Positions 6,990 to 16,283 are shown, numbered from the stretch's first letter. The stretch is 48,256 nucleotides of DNA from CAYNWK01 sp964400875 (GCA_964400875.1 CAYNWK010000012.1:1-48256); one strand, 5' to 3'. Numbers and translations are program-made. The notes: generated by a model not told the origin, from the letters alone.

Positions 6990-9406
6990 AGGCCAAGTGG
7001 CAGCGGAAATGGGAGCAAGAGGGCCTGTTCCGGGCCACGATTGAAGGCGATCAGCCGAAATATTACTGTCTGGACTTTTTCCCTTACCCCTCCGGAGAAG
7101 GGCTGCATGTGGGGCACTGCCGCAATTACGTGCCTACCGACGTGATCTCGCGCTATAAGCGGATGCGCGGTTTCAACGTGCTCCACCCCATGGGCTGGGA
7201 TTCCTTCGCCGAGCCCACCGAGCAGTTTGCCATCTCTCACGGGATCCACCCACGTCTTTCCACCGACCGCAATACGGCCAATTTCCGCCGCCAAATGACC
7301 CTGATTGGCGCCGGGTACGACTGGTCGCGCGAGATCGATTCCTCCAAGCCGGAGTTCTACCGCTGGACTCAGTGGTTCTTCACCCGCATGTTCCGGCGCG
7401 GGTTGGCCTACCGCGACACCAACTGGCAGTGGTGGTGTCCGGGCTGCATGACCACCCTGTCCAGCCACGAGGTCTCGAACGGGGTTTGCTGGCGGGGGCA
7501 CACCGGCGTCACCAAGCGTGAGATCCCGGCCTGGTACTTCCGGATCACGGCCTACGCCGATGAGCTGCTCTCCGGATTGGAGCAGATCGATTGGCCAGAG
7601 TCGATCAAGGCTCAGCAGCGCTACTGGATCGGCCGTTCCGAGGGCTGCGAAATTGTCTTTAAGACCGAGGATGGCGAAACCCTGGCGGTCTTCACGACCC
7701 GACCAGACACCGTCTATGGGGTCACCTATTTCGTGCTGGCGCCGGAGCATCCCCTCGTCGCACACCTGACGACTCCTGAGCAGGGCGCCCAGGTGGAGCA
7801 CTACATCGAATCTGCCATCAGCCGCGGTGAGATCGAAAGGCAGGCCGAGACTGAAGAGCAGGACGGCGTCTTCACCGGCGGATACGTGGTCAACCCAATG
7901 AATGGCGAGCGCGTTCCGGCCTGGATCGCCGATTACGTGCTGCCCGATTACGGCACCGGGGCGGTGATGGGCGTGCCGGCTCACGACCCGCGCGACTTCA
8001 AGTTCGCCCGGCGCTACGGGCTGCCGGTCCGTACAGTGGTTGTCCCATCCGAAGAAGACAGCGGTTGGAAGGTTACAACGGAAGCTTTCACTGATATGGG
8101 CAGGCTGGTTGAATCCGGTCCCTTCACCGGGCTGTCCAGCGAGGTTGCGATCCGGCGGATCGGCGAAATCCTAGCCCAGCACGGCACAGGCGGTCCCCGG
8201 GTGATGTACCGCATGCACGACTGGCTGATCAGCCGGCAGCGCTACTGGGGCACGCCGATCCCCATCGTTTACTGCCGGGACTGCGGCGAAGTGCCCGTAC
8301 CGGACGAGCAGCTGCCCGTTTTGCTGCCCCCGATGGTAGATTTCGCCCCGGACGGCAGCGGCCGTTCGCCGCTTGCCCACCTGCCCGAATTCGTGCACAC
8401 CACCTGCCCGACCTGCGGAGGCCCTGCCGAGCGTGAGACCGACACGATGGGCGGTTTCGCGTGCTCATCATGGTACTTTCTGCGCTTCACCAGTCCGAAC
8501 TATCACCAGGGTCCCTTCGAACCGGCCGAGATGAAGTACTGGATGCCGGTTGACCTGTACGTCGGCGGCGCAGAGCACGCCGTCCTGCACCTGCTGTATG
8601 CCCGTTTCTGGACGAAGGTGCTGGCCGATGAAGGTCTGCTGCCTTTTCGAGAGCCATTCAGCCGCTTGATGAACCAAGGCCAGCTCTTGGCGCCGGACGG
8701 AAGGCGCATGTCCAAGTCGCGCGGCAACGTAATCACCCCCGACGAGGTGGTCGCCGAATACGGGGCGGATGCGTTGCGCATCTACGAGATGTTTATGGCG
8801 CCTTTCGAACAAGACGTCGCCTGGACCACGGAAGGGATCAACGGCGCCAGCCGATTCCTGAACCGGGTGTGGAGCCTGTATGATTCCACACCCTCGAGAG
8901 GCACAGTTTCGACCGATCGCGATGCAGAACTGGACCGGGCGACACACCAGACTATCCGCCATGTTACCGACCGCATCGAGGGCTTTCGCTTCAATACGAT
9001 GATCTCAGCGTTGATGGAGTTTGCTAACCTGCTGGCCGAGCGAGAGCGATCCGGCGCAGCAGGCACCGCCAGCTATCGCGAGGCGCTGGAAGTCTTGCTG
9101 GCGCTGCTGGCGCCGGCTGCGCCGCATATCACGGAGGAGCTCTGGGAGCGAGCCGGGTATGAGGGGAGCGTACACCGCCAGCCCTGGCCTGCGTGGGATG
9201 AAGCGCTGGCGCGTGAGGATACCGTCGAAATACCGGTCCAGATCAACGGGAAGCTGCGCGCCGTATTGGTCGTTGCCGTTGATGAGGCGCGCGACGAGGT
9301 GGAAGCGCAGGCCCTGGCAGATTCCAACGTTCGGCAGCACCTGGATGGTCAGCCAATTTCCCGGCTCATCTACGTCCCCGGAAAGATCATCAATATCGTT
9401 ACCTGA
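6959..9406 (+). CDS. leuS: Leucyl-tRNA synthetase, copy 1 (T-box controlled)
   Basis: 815-residue class Ia synthetase that charges tRNA-Leu with leucine in the cytoplasm. The HIGH motif is HVGH (residues 50-53). The KMSKS loop is RMSKS near residue 583. The CP1 editing domain keeps FTTRPDT and GTGAVMGVPAHDPRD, so post-transfer editing should work. The C-terminal domain (VQINGKLRAVL ... VPGKIINIV) is complete. One oddity is the catalytic-core motif usually FGLPAEN/Q, which reads FAEPTEQ at residues 83-89. The start ATG has the Shine-Dalgarno AAGGAGG. A T-box and a Leu-rich leader ORF precede it, while copy 2 has neither, so this copy is probably the leucine-starvation-induced one. The two copies are too different to be a recent duplication. 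Confidence 0.93.
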   Translation: MSDTYLPGQIEAKWQRKWEQEGLFRATIEGDQPKYYCLDFFPYPSGEGLHVGHCRNYVPTDVISRYKRMRGFNVLHPMGWDSFAEPTEQFAISHGIHPRLSTDRNTANFRRQMTLIGAGYDWSREIDSSKPEFYRWTQWFFTRMFRRGLAYRDTNWQWWCPGCMTTLSSHEVSNGVCWRGHTGVTKREIPAWYFRITAYADELLSGLEQIDWPESIKAQQRYWIGRSEGCEIVFKTEDGETLAVFTTRPDTVYGVTYFVLAPEHPLVAHLTTPEQGAQVEHYIESAISRGEIERQAETEEQDGVFTGGYVVNPMNGERVPAWIADYVLPDYGTGAVMGVPAHDPRDFKFARRYGLPVRTVVVPSEEDSGWKVTTEAFTDMGRLVESGPFTGLSSEVAIRRIGEILAQHGTGGPRVMYRMHDWLISRQRYWGTPIPIVYCRDCGEVPVPDEQLPVLLPPMVDFAPDGSGRSPLAHLPEFVHTTCPTCGGPAERETDTMGGFACSSWYFLRFTSPNYHQGPFEPAEMKYWMPVDLYVGGAEHAVLHLLYARFWTKVLADEGLLPFREPFSRLMNQGQLLAPDGRRMSKSRGNVITPDEVVAEYGADALRIYEMFMAPFEQDVAWTTEGINGASRFLNRVWSLYDSTPSRGTVSTDRDAELDRATHQTIRHVTDRIEGFRFNTMISALMEFANLLAERERSGAAGTASYREALEVLLALLAPAAPHITEELWERAGYEGSVHRQPWPAWDEALAREDTVEIPVQINGKLRAVLVVAVDEARDEVEAQALADSNVRQHLDGQPISRLIYVPGKIINIVT

Positions 9407-9685
9407 GCCGGTCTAAAATGCCTCTGCGCTGCCCTGTATGCTTAAAAACGCCTGGCTGGTGGTTGCCTGTTGGATCGAGCTGCCACCGGATAGCCGTTCA
9501 GACGAGATTTCCTTACAATTGGTCACCTGCGCCGCTCGCGGGTTTCGCGGCGCGGCGGTCTATGGCGCGATTCTCCCTTGAGATATAATTTCGTGTGTGT
9601 CACTTGTCCTGAATAATAAATGAGCAGGTGTTTATGTGGTTAACCCTCGCCTGAACACAACTGAATTCTACTGGAGTAGGATTGC
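9407..9685 (+). other. leuS1-leuS2 intergenic region
   Basis: 279 bases without a supported gene. A GC-rich stem-loop, GCGCCGC (9529-9535) and GCGGCGC (9547-9553), lacks a T tract, so it is not a clear terminator. TATAAT at 9584-9589 could be a -10 element, but no good -35 is seen at the right distance. GGAGTAGGA just before 9686 is the leuS2 ribosome binding site. No T-box signature is present. Confidence 0.4.
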
Positions 9686-12463
9686 ATGACAAATCCCCCT
9701 AACTACGACCCAGAAGCAATAGAGCCTAAATGGCAGGCCCAATGGGAGTCCGATGGCCTGTATAACGCCGAGATCGACCAGGACCGTCCGAAGCACTACG
9801 CCTTGACCATGCTGCCTTACCCCTCGGGCGACCTGCACATCGGCCACTGGTACGCCATGACTCCCTCCGACGCGCGCGCCCGTTTCATGCGCATGCGCGG
9901 GTACAACGTCATGTTCCCAATTGGTTTCGACGCCTTCGGCCTGCCCGCAGAGAACGCCGCCATCAGGAATAATGTCCATCCCAAGGAATGGACTTACGCC
10001 AACATTCGGCGCATGCGCGGTCAGCTGAAAAGCATGGGCGCCATGTTCGATTGGCGCAGGGAGGCGATCTCATCGGATCCGAGCTATTACCACTGGACCG
10101 AATGGTTCTTCCTGAAGCTGCTCGAACACGGCCTGGCTTACCGCAAAATGTCGCCGGTGGACTGGTGCCCGCACTGCAATACCACGCTGGCGCGCGAACA
10201 GGTCTGGGGGGAAGACCGCCACTGCGAGCGCTGCGGCACCCCGGTGATCAAAAAGGACCTGGAACAATGGTTCTTCCGCACTACAAATTACGCCGAGGAG
10301 CTGCTCGACTTCTCCCATCTGGACTGGCCCGAGCGGGTCCAGCTCCTGCAAACCAACTGGATAGGGCGCTCGGAAGGCGCGCGGGTGATCTTCCGCACGG
10401 AAGACGGCGACCCTCTAGAGGTCTTCACCACCCGCCCGGACACGCTGTGGGGCGCGACCTTCATGGTCCTGGCGCCGGAGCACCCTTTAGTAGAAGTGAT
10501 CACCACCCAAGAACAGCGCGCCGAGGTGGAAGCTTATGTGCAAGAAGCTTCTCGCCAAACGGACATCCAGCGCGAAGCCGCCGACAAAGAAAAGTCCGGG
10601 GTTTTCACCGGCGGGTACGCTGTCAATCCGGTTAACCAGGCGCGCATCCCCATCTGGATCGCCGATTACGTGCTGATGACATACGGGACCGGCGCGATCA
10701 TGGCCGTTCCCGCTCACGATGAGCGCGATTTCGAGTTCGCCCTGAAGTTCGGTTTGCCGATCCTGCCAGTGATAGCCCGCCCCGATGGATTGACCAAATC
10801 CTTCGCACCCGTGAGGGGGATGAAGCCGGGTTTCGCCGAAGTTCTGGAGAAAGACGGGATCTCCTTTGAGATCTCCGAAGGCGGACTGTATGTCACCATC
10901 CCTGCGGACCGGGTTGAAGAGTACATCGAGCTTGCGTGCGCCCACATTCAACCTGGCGCCTGGAACGAGGTGGTCGGCACGCGCTGGGCTTTCATTTTCG
11001 ATGACGGGGTTGAGGACTGGGATTCGGTTGAATCAGGTCAACGGATTCTGAAACGCTGCACTGTGTTGGATTCCAGCGTGCAGCCGGCTCGGACCGTTAT
11101 GGAGATGCTCTGGCGCTGTAAGTTTTACCGGGATGCACTGTACCACCACGATTACGGCACGATGATCAACTCGGGTGAATTTAGCGGTACCCCGGGCGAT
11201 CGCGCCGTCAATGAGGTTATCCAATGGCTGGAGGAGCAGGGTATCGGCGAGGGCACGGTCAACTACCGCCTGCGCGATTGGCTGATCTCTCGCCAGCGCT
11301 ACTGGGGCGCGCCGATCCCGGTCGTTTACTGTGACGAGCACGGCGCGGTGCCCGTTCCAGAGAGCGAACTGCCGGTGCTGCTGCCCGACGACGTCGAATG
11401 GCTTCCCACCGGGGAGAGCCCGCTCAAGCTGCACCCGAGCTGGAAACACACCACCTGTCCGATTTGCGGAAAGCCCGCGGTTCGCGAAACCGACACTATG
11501 GACACCTTCATGTGTTCGTCATGGTATCACCTGCGTTATTTAAGCCCGGATTACGATCAGGGCCCTTTCGATCCGGCTGAGTACGACTACTGGATGCCGG
11601 TGGATACGTACACGGGCGGAATCGAGCATGCCACCATGCACCTGATTTACACACGTTTTTTCCACAAAGCCCTCCGGGATATGGGTATCACTAAGGGTCC
11701 AGAGCCAATGATTCAGCTGCGCAATCAGGGCATCATCCTGGGCGAAGACTCGGAAAAGATGTCCAAGAGCCGCGGCAACGTGGTCGCCCCGGACGACCTG
11801 GTCGATCGATATGGAGCCGATACGGTGCGCGCCTACCTGATGTTCTTCGCCCGCTGGGATCTGGGCGCTCCTTGGAACAGCAGCGGCATTGAGGGCACAG
11901 CCCGCTGGGTGCGCAGGGTTTGGTCCCTGTTCACCGATCCGCCCCAGGTCTCCGGCAGCGCCAGTACGGAGGCGCGCCGTAACTTACGCCGCAAAGTACA
12001 CCAGACTCTACAGCAAGTTACCCAGGACTTTGAACAGTTCGAATTCAATACCATCGTCTCCGCGCTGATGGAGTTGCTCAATGAAATGAGTTCCGCTTAC
12101 GATGCGGGCGTTGGTGGTACGCCAGAATGGGACGAAGCGGTCGATCTGTACCTGCGCATGATGGCACCGGTCACGCCGCACGTCGCCGAAGAGCTGTGGA
12201 CCGAGCGCCTCGGCAAGCCATACTCGGTTCATCGACAGTCCTGGCCCGAGGTGGACGAAGCTGCTACCGAGGAAGACGAGATTACCCTGGTGGTGCAGGT
12301 CAACGGTAAGGTGCGCGACCGCATCACCGTTCCGGCCGACATCAGCCAGGAGCAGGCCGAGACGATAGCGCTAGCCAGCGAGAGCGTGCAAAAATACCTC
12401 GATGGAAACCAGCCGCGCAAGGTCATCGTCGTGCCTGGAAAACTGGTCAATATTGTTGTTTAG
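9686..12463 (+). CDS. leuS: Leucyl-tRNA synthetase, copy 2 (with large insertion)
   Basis: 925-residue leucyl-tRNA synthetase. HIGH is exact (HIGH, residues 51-54), the FGLPAEN motif is canonical (residues 84-90) and KMSKS is exact (691-695). The Cys pairs CPHC/CERC and CPIC mark zinc-type knuckles. The editing domain has FTTRPDT and GTGAIMAVPAHDERD. Between the end of CP1 (about residue 368) and the returning catalytic strand (about 488) there is an extra segment of about 115 residues, absent from copy 1 and from the usual bacterial enzyme. The C-terminal domain (VVQVNGKVRD ... VVPGKLVNIV) is intact. This looks like the housekeeping copy because all signature motifs are canonical. It is followed by a strong terminator. 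Confidence 0.93.
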   Translation: MTNPPNYDPEAIEPKWQAQWESDGLYNAEIDQDRPKHYALTMLPYPSGDLHIGHWYAMTPSDARARFMRMRGYNVMFPIGFDAFGLPAENAAIRNNVHPKEWTYANIRRMRGQLKSMGAMFDWRREAISSDPSYYHWTEWFFLKLLEHGLAYRKMSPVDWCPHCNTTLAREQVWGEDRHCERCGTPVIKKDLEQWFFRTTNYAEELLDFSHLDWPERVQLLQTNWIGRSEGARVIFRTEDGDPLEVFTTRPDTLWGATFMVLAPEHPLVEVITTQEQRAEVEAYVQEASRQTDIQREAADKEKSGVFTGGYAVNPVNQARIPIWIADYVLMTYGTGAIMAVPAHDERDFEFALKFGLPILPVIARPDGLTKSFAPVRGMKPGFAEVLEKDGISFEISEGGLYVTIPADRVEEYIELACAHIQPGAWNEVVGTRWAFIFDDGVEDWDSVESGQRILKRCTVLDSSVQPARTVMEMLWRCKFYRDALYHHDYGTMINSGEFSGTPGDRAVNEVIQWLEEQGIGEGTVNYRLRDWLISRQRYWGAPIPVVYCDEHGAVPVPESELPVLLPDDVEWLPTGESPLKLHPSWKHTTCPICGKPAVRETDTMDTFMCSSWYHLRYLSPDYDQGPFDPAEYDYWMPVDTYTGGIEHATMHLIYTRFFHKALRDMGITKGPEPMIQLRNQGIILGEDSEKMSKSRGNVVAPDDLVDRYGADTVRAYLMFFARWDLGAPWNSSGIEGTARWVRRVWSLFTDPPQVSGSASTEARRNLRRKVHQTLQQVTQDFEQFEFNTIVSALMELLNEMSSAYDAGVGGTPEWDEAVDLYLRMMAPVTPHVAEELWTERLGKPYSVHRQSWPEVDEAATEEDEITLVVQVNGKVRDRITVPADISQEQAETIALASESVQKYLDGNQPRKVIVVPGKLVNIVV

Positions 12464-12478
12464 GGTTTGTTGGATTGT

Positions 12479-12528
12479 GCCCGGCGTTCCGGCAGTTCGC
12501 TTCTCCGGAGCGCCGGGCGTTTTGTTTT
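12479..12528 (+). terminator. Rho-independent terminator after leuS2
   Basis: GCCCGGCGTTCCGG (12479-12492) pairs with CCGGAGCGCCGGGC (12505-12518), 14 pairs including one wobble, followed by GTTTTGTTTT. It starts 16 bases after the leuS2 stop codon. Confidence 0.9.
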
Positions 12529-12551
12529 ATCCGGAGTACGGAGGGTGACTG

Positions 12552-13235
12552 ATGCGTTTTGAAGAAATGAATTGGTTCGCAGTTGAAGACTATCTGCTCC
12601 AGGATGACCGGTTGATGCTGGTTTTTGGGGCTTGCGAACAGCACGCTTACCTGAGTTTGCTCACCGATGTCAAGGTCCCGCTGGCGTTGGCGGATGAAGC
12701 CAGCCGGCGCACCGGTGTAGTGGTTGCTCCGCCGCTTAATTTTGGCGCTTCACCTTACTTTCTGGCTTACCCGGGTACGTTGAGCTTGCGGGTCAGCACC
12801 TTGCTGGACGCTGCCGAGGATATCGTGCGTTCGGCGTACGGTGCGGGTTTCAGCCGGTTCCTGGTCCTCAATGGACATGGCGGTAACGACCCGTTGCGTG
12901 GCCGTTTATCCGAGCTGTTGAACGAACTGGAAGGCTTGCGCGTAACCTGGTATGCCTGGTGGCAGGCCCAGAGCGTCCAGGCTGTCTCCGCCCGGCATGG
13001 GCTGCAGCCCAATCACGCCAACTGGCTGGAAGCGTTTCCCTTCACCCGGGTTGGGGACTTGCCGGAGAGCGAAAAGGACTTCCCACAGGTCGATCAGCTG
13101 CCGGATGCCCGACGCGCCCGGCAGATTTATGGGGACGGTTCCTTCGGAGGGCGCTACCAGGTTGACGAAGCCATCATGGATGAGCTGTTCGCCGCCGCGC
13201 TGGAAGACGTGTTGCGACTTCTCGAGTTCGAGTAA
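12552..13235 (+). CDS. Creatininase-family amidohydrolase
   Basis: 227 residues, slightly short for the family (usually about 240-260). The family's metal-binding motifs are visible. GACEQHAYLSLLTD (residues about 28-41) corresponds to the usual G-x-x-EQHG-x-H-L-x-x-x-TD block but lacks its second His. NGHGGN (about 108-113) carries a further ligand. The region PPLNFGASPYF also fits. Members include creatinine amidohydrolase, MftE (mycofactocin maturation) and FAPy deformylase-type enzymes. The neighbours, leuS upstream and ridA downstream, do not decide the substrate. GGAGGGTGACTG precedes the ATG. The missing His makes me unsure of full catalytic competence. Confidence 0.8.
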   Translation: MRFEEMNWFAVEDYLLQDDRLMLVFGACEQHAYLSLLTDVKVPLALADEASRRTGVVVAPPLNFGASPYFLAYPGTLSLRVSTLLDAAEDIVRSAYGAGFSRFLVLNGHGGNDPLRGRLSELLNELEGLRVTWYAWWQAQSVQAVSARHGLQPNHANWLEAFPFTRVGDLPESEKDFPQVDQLPDARRARQIYGDGSFGGRYQVDEAIMDELFAAALEDVLRLLEFE

Positions 13236-13358
13236 AATGAGAGGGTGTTAGTTAGCTTAGAAGGGATCTGGGGAGGTATTGGCGCGTATTGCTCGCCTGC
13301 CACTCCAAAAATTTACACCAGGTGGGTAAACGTTCATCGAAAATAAAGGAGATCGAAT

Positions 13359-13745
13359 ATGGCTGAAAGAGAAATCATCAAAACCGACAAAGCGCCAAAG
13401 GCGGTTGGCCCGTATTCCGTGGCCGCAAGTAGCGGCGGTTTCGTCTTCGCCGCCGGGCAGATCGGCCTGGTCCCTACGACTGGTGAGATCGTCTCTGGGG
13501 GCGTGGAAGCGGAAACCCGCCAGGCGCTGACCAACTTGAGCAGCGTGTTCGCCGCCGCCGGCACATCCCTTGATCAGGTGGTCAAGACCACCGTCTTCCT
13601 GCGGGATATGGATGATTTTGGACGTATGAACGCCGTTTATGCTGAATTCTTCCCTCAGGATCCGCCGGCACGCTCGACGATCGCAGTAGCTGGATTGCCC
13701 AAAGGCGCTGCTGTAGAAATCGAGGCCATCGCTGCAATGGGTTGA
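13359..13745 (+). CDS. ridA: RidA family enamine/imine deaminase
   Basis: 128 residues, the standard length of the RidA/YjgF/YER057c family, which hydrolyses reactive 2-aminoacrylate and other imines released by PLP enzymes. Conserved blocks are AVGPYSVA near the N-terminus, FAAGQIGL, VVKTTVFLRDM, and PPARSTIAV with the arginine that binds the substrate carboxylate. AAAGGAG precedes the ATG. It lies 123 bases after the creatininase gene and 80 before the polysaccharide cluster. The two PLP enzymes downstream (17271 and 22245) are possible sources of the imines, but that link is speculative. Confidence 0.93.
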   Translation: MAEREIIKTDKAPKAVGPYSVAASSGGFVFAAGQIGLVPTTGEIVSGGVEAETRQALTNLSSVFAAAGTSLDQVVKTTVFLRDMDDFGRMNAVYAEFFPQDPPARSTIAVAGLPKGAAVEIEAIAAMG

Positions 13746-13825
13746 CCGGTTTGTAAAGTAAGCGCCCGTCTTCCAGTCAATCCGAAGCGCTACACCCTCA
13801 ACGGCTTTCGTTTTTTAGTGTTTTT

Positions 13826-14839
13826 ATGCCTCTCGTCTCGATCATCGTGCCGTGTTACAATGAACAATCGACGATTCAACAGCTGTTGAAAGCCGTGTAC
13901 GCTCAGTCATTTCCCCGTCAGGATATGGAGGTAGTCGTCGCCGACGGCATGTCCACGGATGAGACGCGCCGGGAGATCGCTGCGTTCCAGCGCGAGCACC
14001 CGGACCTATGCGTTCGCGTTGTGGATAACCCCCGGCGGGATATCCCTGCCGGGCTCAACCGGGCTATCGCGGCGGCACACGGCGAATTCGTCGTGCGCCT
14101 GGACGCACATTCGGAGCCGTACCCGGATTACGTCGCCAGATGTGTCGAGGCCTTGAAGGCCGGTCGCGGCGACAACGTCGGCGGCGTCTGGGAGATTCGG
14201 CCGAGCAACTCCAGCTGGCAGGCGAGAGCCATTTCCGCCGCAGCCGCCCATCCTTTTGGGGTCGGCGACGCCCAATACCGGGTCGGTGGGACGGCTCAGG
14301 CGGTTGACACGGTTCCCTTCGGCGCATTTCGCCGTACGCTGGTCGAAGAAGTCGGCGGGTTCGACGAAAGCCTGTTGACGAACGAGGATTACGAGTTTAA
14401 CGTGCGGGTGCGCAAAGCTGGGGGGGTGGTCTGGCTGGACCCGTTGATCCGCACGATTTACTACGCCCGGGCGACCATGATTGACCTCGCCCGCCAGTAC
14501 TGGCGATATGGGTATTGGAAAGCGCGCATGCTGCGGAGATACCCTGAGACATTTCGCTGGCGGCAGCTGGCCGGAGTTTTTGTGCTCAGCTTCCTGGTGC
14601 TCGGAATTTTGGGTATCTGGTTTGCGGCGGCGCGCTGGCTCTTGGTCATTGAAACAGTATTTTACGCTTTACTGCTGCTGTTCGCAGGGGTGCAAGTGGC
14701 CTGGAGAAAGCGGGACTTTGCCTTGCTTTGGGGAGTCCCACTGGCTATCGCCATAATGCATTTCTCCTGGGGAACAGCTTTTTTATGGAGTTTACTGAAC
14801 CGGCGAGATGATGACTACCGACAAAACGTTGGTAAGTGA
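13826..14839 (+). CDS. GT2 family glycosyltransferase, ExoA-like
   Basis: 337 residues. The N-terminal GT-A domain starts VSIIVPCYNEQSTI, with VVVADGMSTDETR and the metal-binding-type VRLDAHSEP. The acceptor-side motif is NEDYEFNVRVRKAG. The last about 100 residues form three hydrophobic spans, anchoring the enzyme in the membrane. The pattern, including DNPRRDIPAGLNRAI, resembles succinoglycan glucosyltransferase ExoA, so a role in adding a sugar to a lipid-linked exopolysaccharide repeat is likely. No Shine-Dalgarno precedes the ATG at 13826. The gene overlaps the next by 32 bases and appears to be the first of the envelope polysaccharide operon. Confidence 0.88.
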   Translation: MPLVSIIVPCYNEQSTIQQLLKAVYAQSFPRQDMEVVVADGMSTDETRREIAAFQREHPDLCVRVVDNPRRDIPAGLNRAIAAAHGEFVVRLDAHSEPYPDYVARCVEALKAGRGDNVGGVWEIRPSNSSWQARAISAAAAHPFGVGDAQYRVGGTAQAVDTVPFGAFRRTLVEEVGGFDESLLTNEDYEFNVRVRKAGGVVWLDPLIRTIYYARATMIDLARQYWRYGYWKARMLRRYPETFRWRQLAGVFVLSFLVLGILGIWFAAARWLLVIETVFYALLLLFAGVQVAWRKRDFALLWGVPLAIAIMHFSWGTAFLWSLLNRRDDDYRQNVGK

Positions 14840-16280
14840 AGAGCGCATCGCGGTGGCGCGCAAAGTGGCGCAGGCCAGTCGTTGGCGGCTGCGCACCCAA
14901 GAACGCCTCGCTCTGCTCATGGCGGGCGATCTATTGGCGGCGTTGATCGCCTTAGGGGTTTCCTTGTACTTCTGGGCCAGCGCTGCGCCTTGGCTGAGTG
15001 GGATGGAATTCCTCCTGCAGCGCCCGCCACTCTGGTTCTACTTCCTGCCTATCTTCTGGATGATCTTGCTGGTGGAGCTGTATGACGTTCACCGAGCCGG
15101 CGATTGGAGGACCACGGTGCGCGGCGTAGCCGCGGCTGCAGTAGTCGGCCTGATCGTTTACTTGTTCTTATACTTCTATTTATCCGATCCCCCCAGGTCG
15201 CTGCTGCCCCGCCGGGGAGTCGCCGGTTTCCTGGTGGCGGCTTCGGTTTTAACGATCGCCTGGCGCTTTGTTTACATCCGTGTTTTCACTACCGCCTCGT
15301 TTATGCGCCGCGTGGTTTTGGTCGGCGCAGGGCATGCCGGGCAGTCTATCTTGCAAGTGGTCAACCGCCTAAACCCGCCGCCCTTCGATCTATTCGGAGT
15401 TTTGGACGACGACCCGTACAAGATCGGCTCGGACCTCGAAGGTTTTCCTGTATTGGGCGACAGCGAAAACTTGTTGGAACTGATCACCCGGGAGGAAATC
15501 ACCGATGTCATCGTGGCGATCTCGGGAGAGATGAACGGAACGACTTTCCAGAATCTACTGGAGGCGCAAGAACACGGCGTCGAGATCACCCGCATGCCGG
15601 TCGCTTATGAGGAATTGCTAGGCCGGGTGCCCATCCGGCTTTTGGAAGCTGATTGGATCTTGCGTTCGTTCGTCGATCAAAATCGCGTCAGCGGCATCTA
15701 CACGCTGATCAAGAGGCTAATTGACATCCTCGGCGGGTTGATCGGTGTGACTCTGACCGTGCTGCTCACACCCTTTGTCGGCCTGGCGATCCTGATTGAC
15801 AGCGGCAGACCGGTCTTTTATTCCCAGGTCCGTTCGGGGAAAGGCGCTCAGCCGTACCAGATCATCAAGTACCGCACCATGTACCAGGACGCTGAACCGG
15901 ATGGTAAGCCTCGTTGGGCTAAAGAGGACGACGAACGCGCCACCCGCGTGGGGCGCATCCTGCGAAAGACTCACCTGGACGAGCTCCCGCAATTCATAAA
16001 CGTGCTGCGCGGCGAGATGAGCCTGGTCGGGCCGCGTGCGGAACGTCCGGAGCTGATCGCCTTATTCCAAAAGCATGTGCCTTTTTATCGCGCCCGGCTG
16101 CTGGTCAAACCGGGTATCACTGGTTGGGCACAGGTCAACTTTGGCTACGCCGCTACCATTGATGAGACCGTCACCAAGCTCGAATACGATCTGTATTACA
16201 TCAAACACCGCAATTTGCTGATGGACCTGATCATCCTCTTGCGCACACCGGCAACCGTATTCGGTTTTCGAGGGCAGTAA
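14808..16280 (+). CDS. Polyprenyl-phosphate sugar-1-phosphate transferase (WbaP/WcaJ-like)
   Basis: 490 residues, typical of long-form phosphoglycosyl transferases that start exopolysaccharide repeat synthesis on undecaprenyl phosphate. An N-terminal membrane region (about residues 25-155) with four or five spans comes first. A Rossmann-like domain follows, starting RRVVLVGAGHAGQSIL. The C-terminal catalytic domain begins KRLIDILGGLIG with a re-entrant helix. It contains YSQVRSGKG, KYRTM, DELPQFINVLRGEMSLVGPRAERPE and KPGITGWAQVN, the hallmark motifs of the bacterial sugar transferase family. It overlaps the upstream glycosyltransferase by 32 bases and the next gene starts four bases after its stop, which indicates translational coupling. 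The sugar specificity is not readable. Confidence 0.93.
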   Translation: MMTTDKTLVSEERIAVARKVAQASRWRLRTQERLALLMAGDLLAALIALGVSLYFWASAAPWLSGMEFLLQRPPLWFYFLPIFWMILLVELYDVHRAGDWRTTVRGVAAAAVVGLIVYLFLYFYLSDPPRSLLPRRGVAGFLVAASVLTIAWRFVYIRVFTTASFMRRVVLVGAGHAGQSILQVVNRLNPPPFDLFGVLDDDPYKIGSDLEGFPVLGDSENLLELITREEITDVIVAISGEMNGTTFQNLLEAQEHGVEITRMPVAYEELLGRVPIRLLEADWILRSFVDQNRVSGIYTLIKRLIDILGGLIGVTLTVLLTPFVGLAILIDSGRPVFYSQVRSGKGAQPYQIIKYRTMYQDAEPDGKPRWAKEDDERATRVGRILRKTHLDELPQFINVLRGEMSLVGPRAERPELIALFQKHVPFYRARLLVKPGITGWAQVNFGYAATIDETVTKLEYDLYYIKHRNLLMDLIILLRTPATVFGFRGQ

Positions 16281-16283
16281 CTC

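Noticed and set aside
6974..7984. 336-codon ORF on the minus strand opposite leuS copy 1
   Set aside because: It lies wholly antisense to a well-supported synthetase gene, has no recognisable domain and has the composition expected of a shadow frame of GC-rich coding DNA.
9529..9553. GC-rich stem-loop as a terminator of leuS copy 1
   Set aside because: No T tract follows on the plus strand and the hairpin is more than 120 bases after the stop codon.
9419..9592. Short ORF between the two leuS genes as a second leader peptide
   Set aside because: It has no Shine-Dalgarno, no run of Leu codons and no overlap with leuS copy 2.
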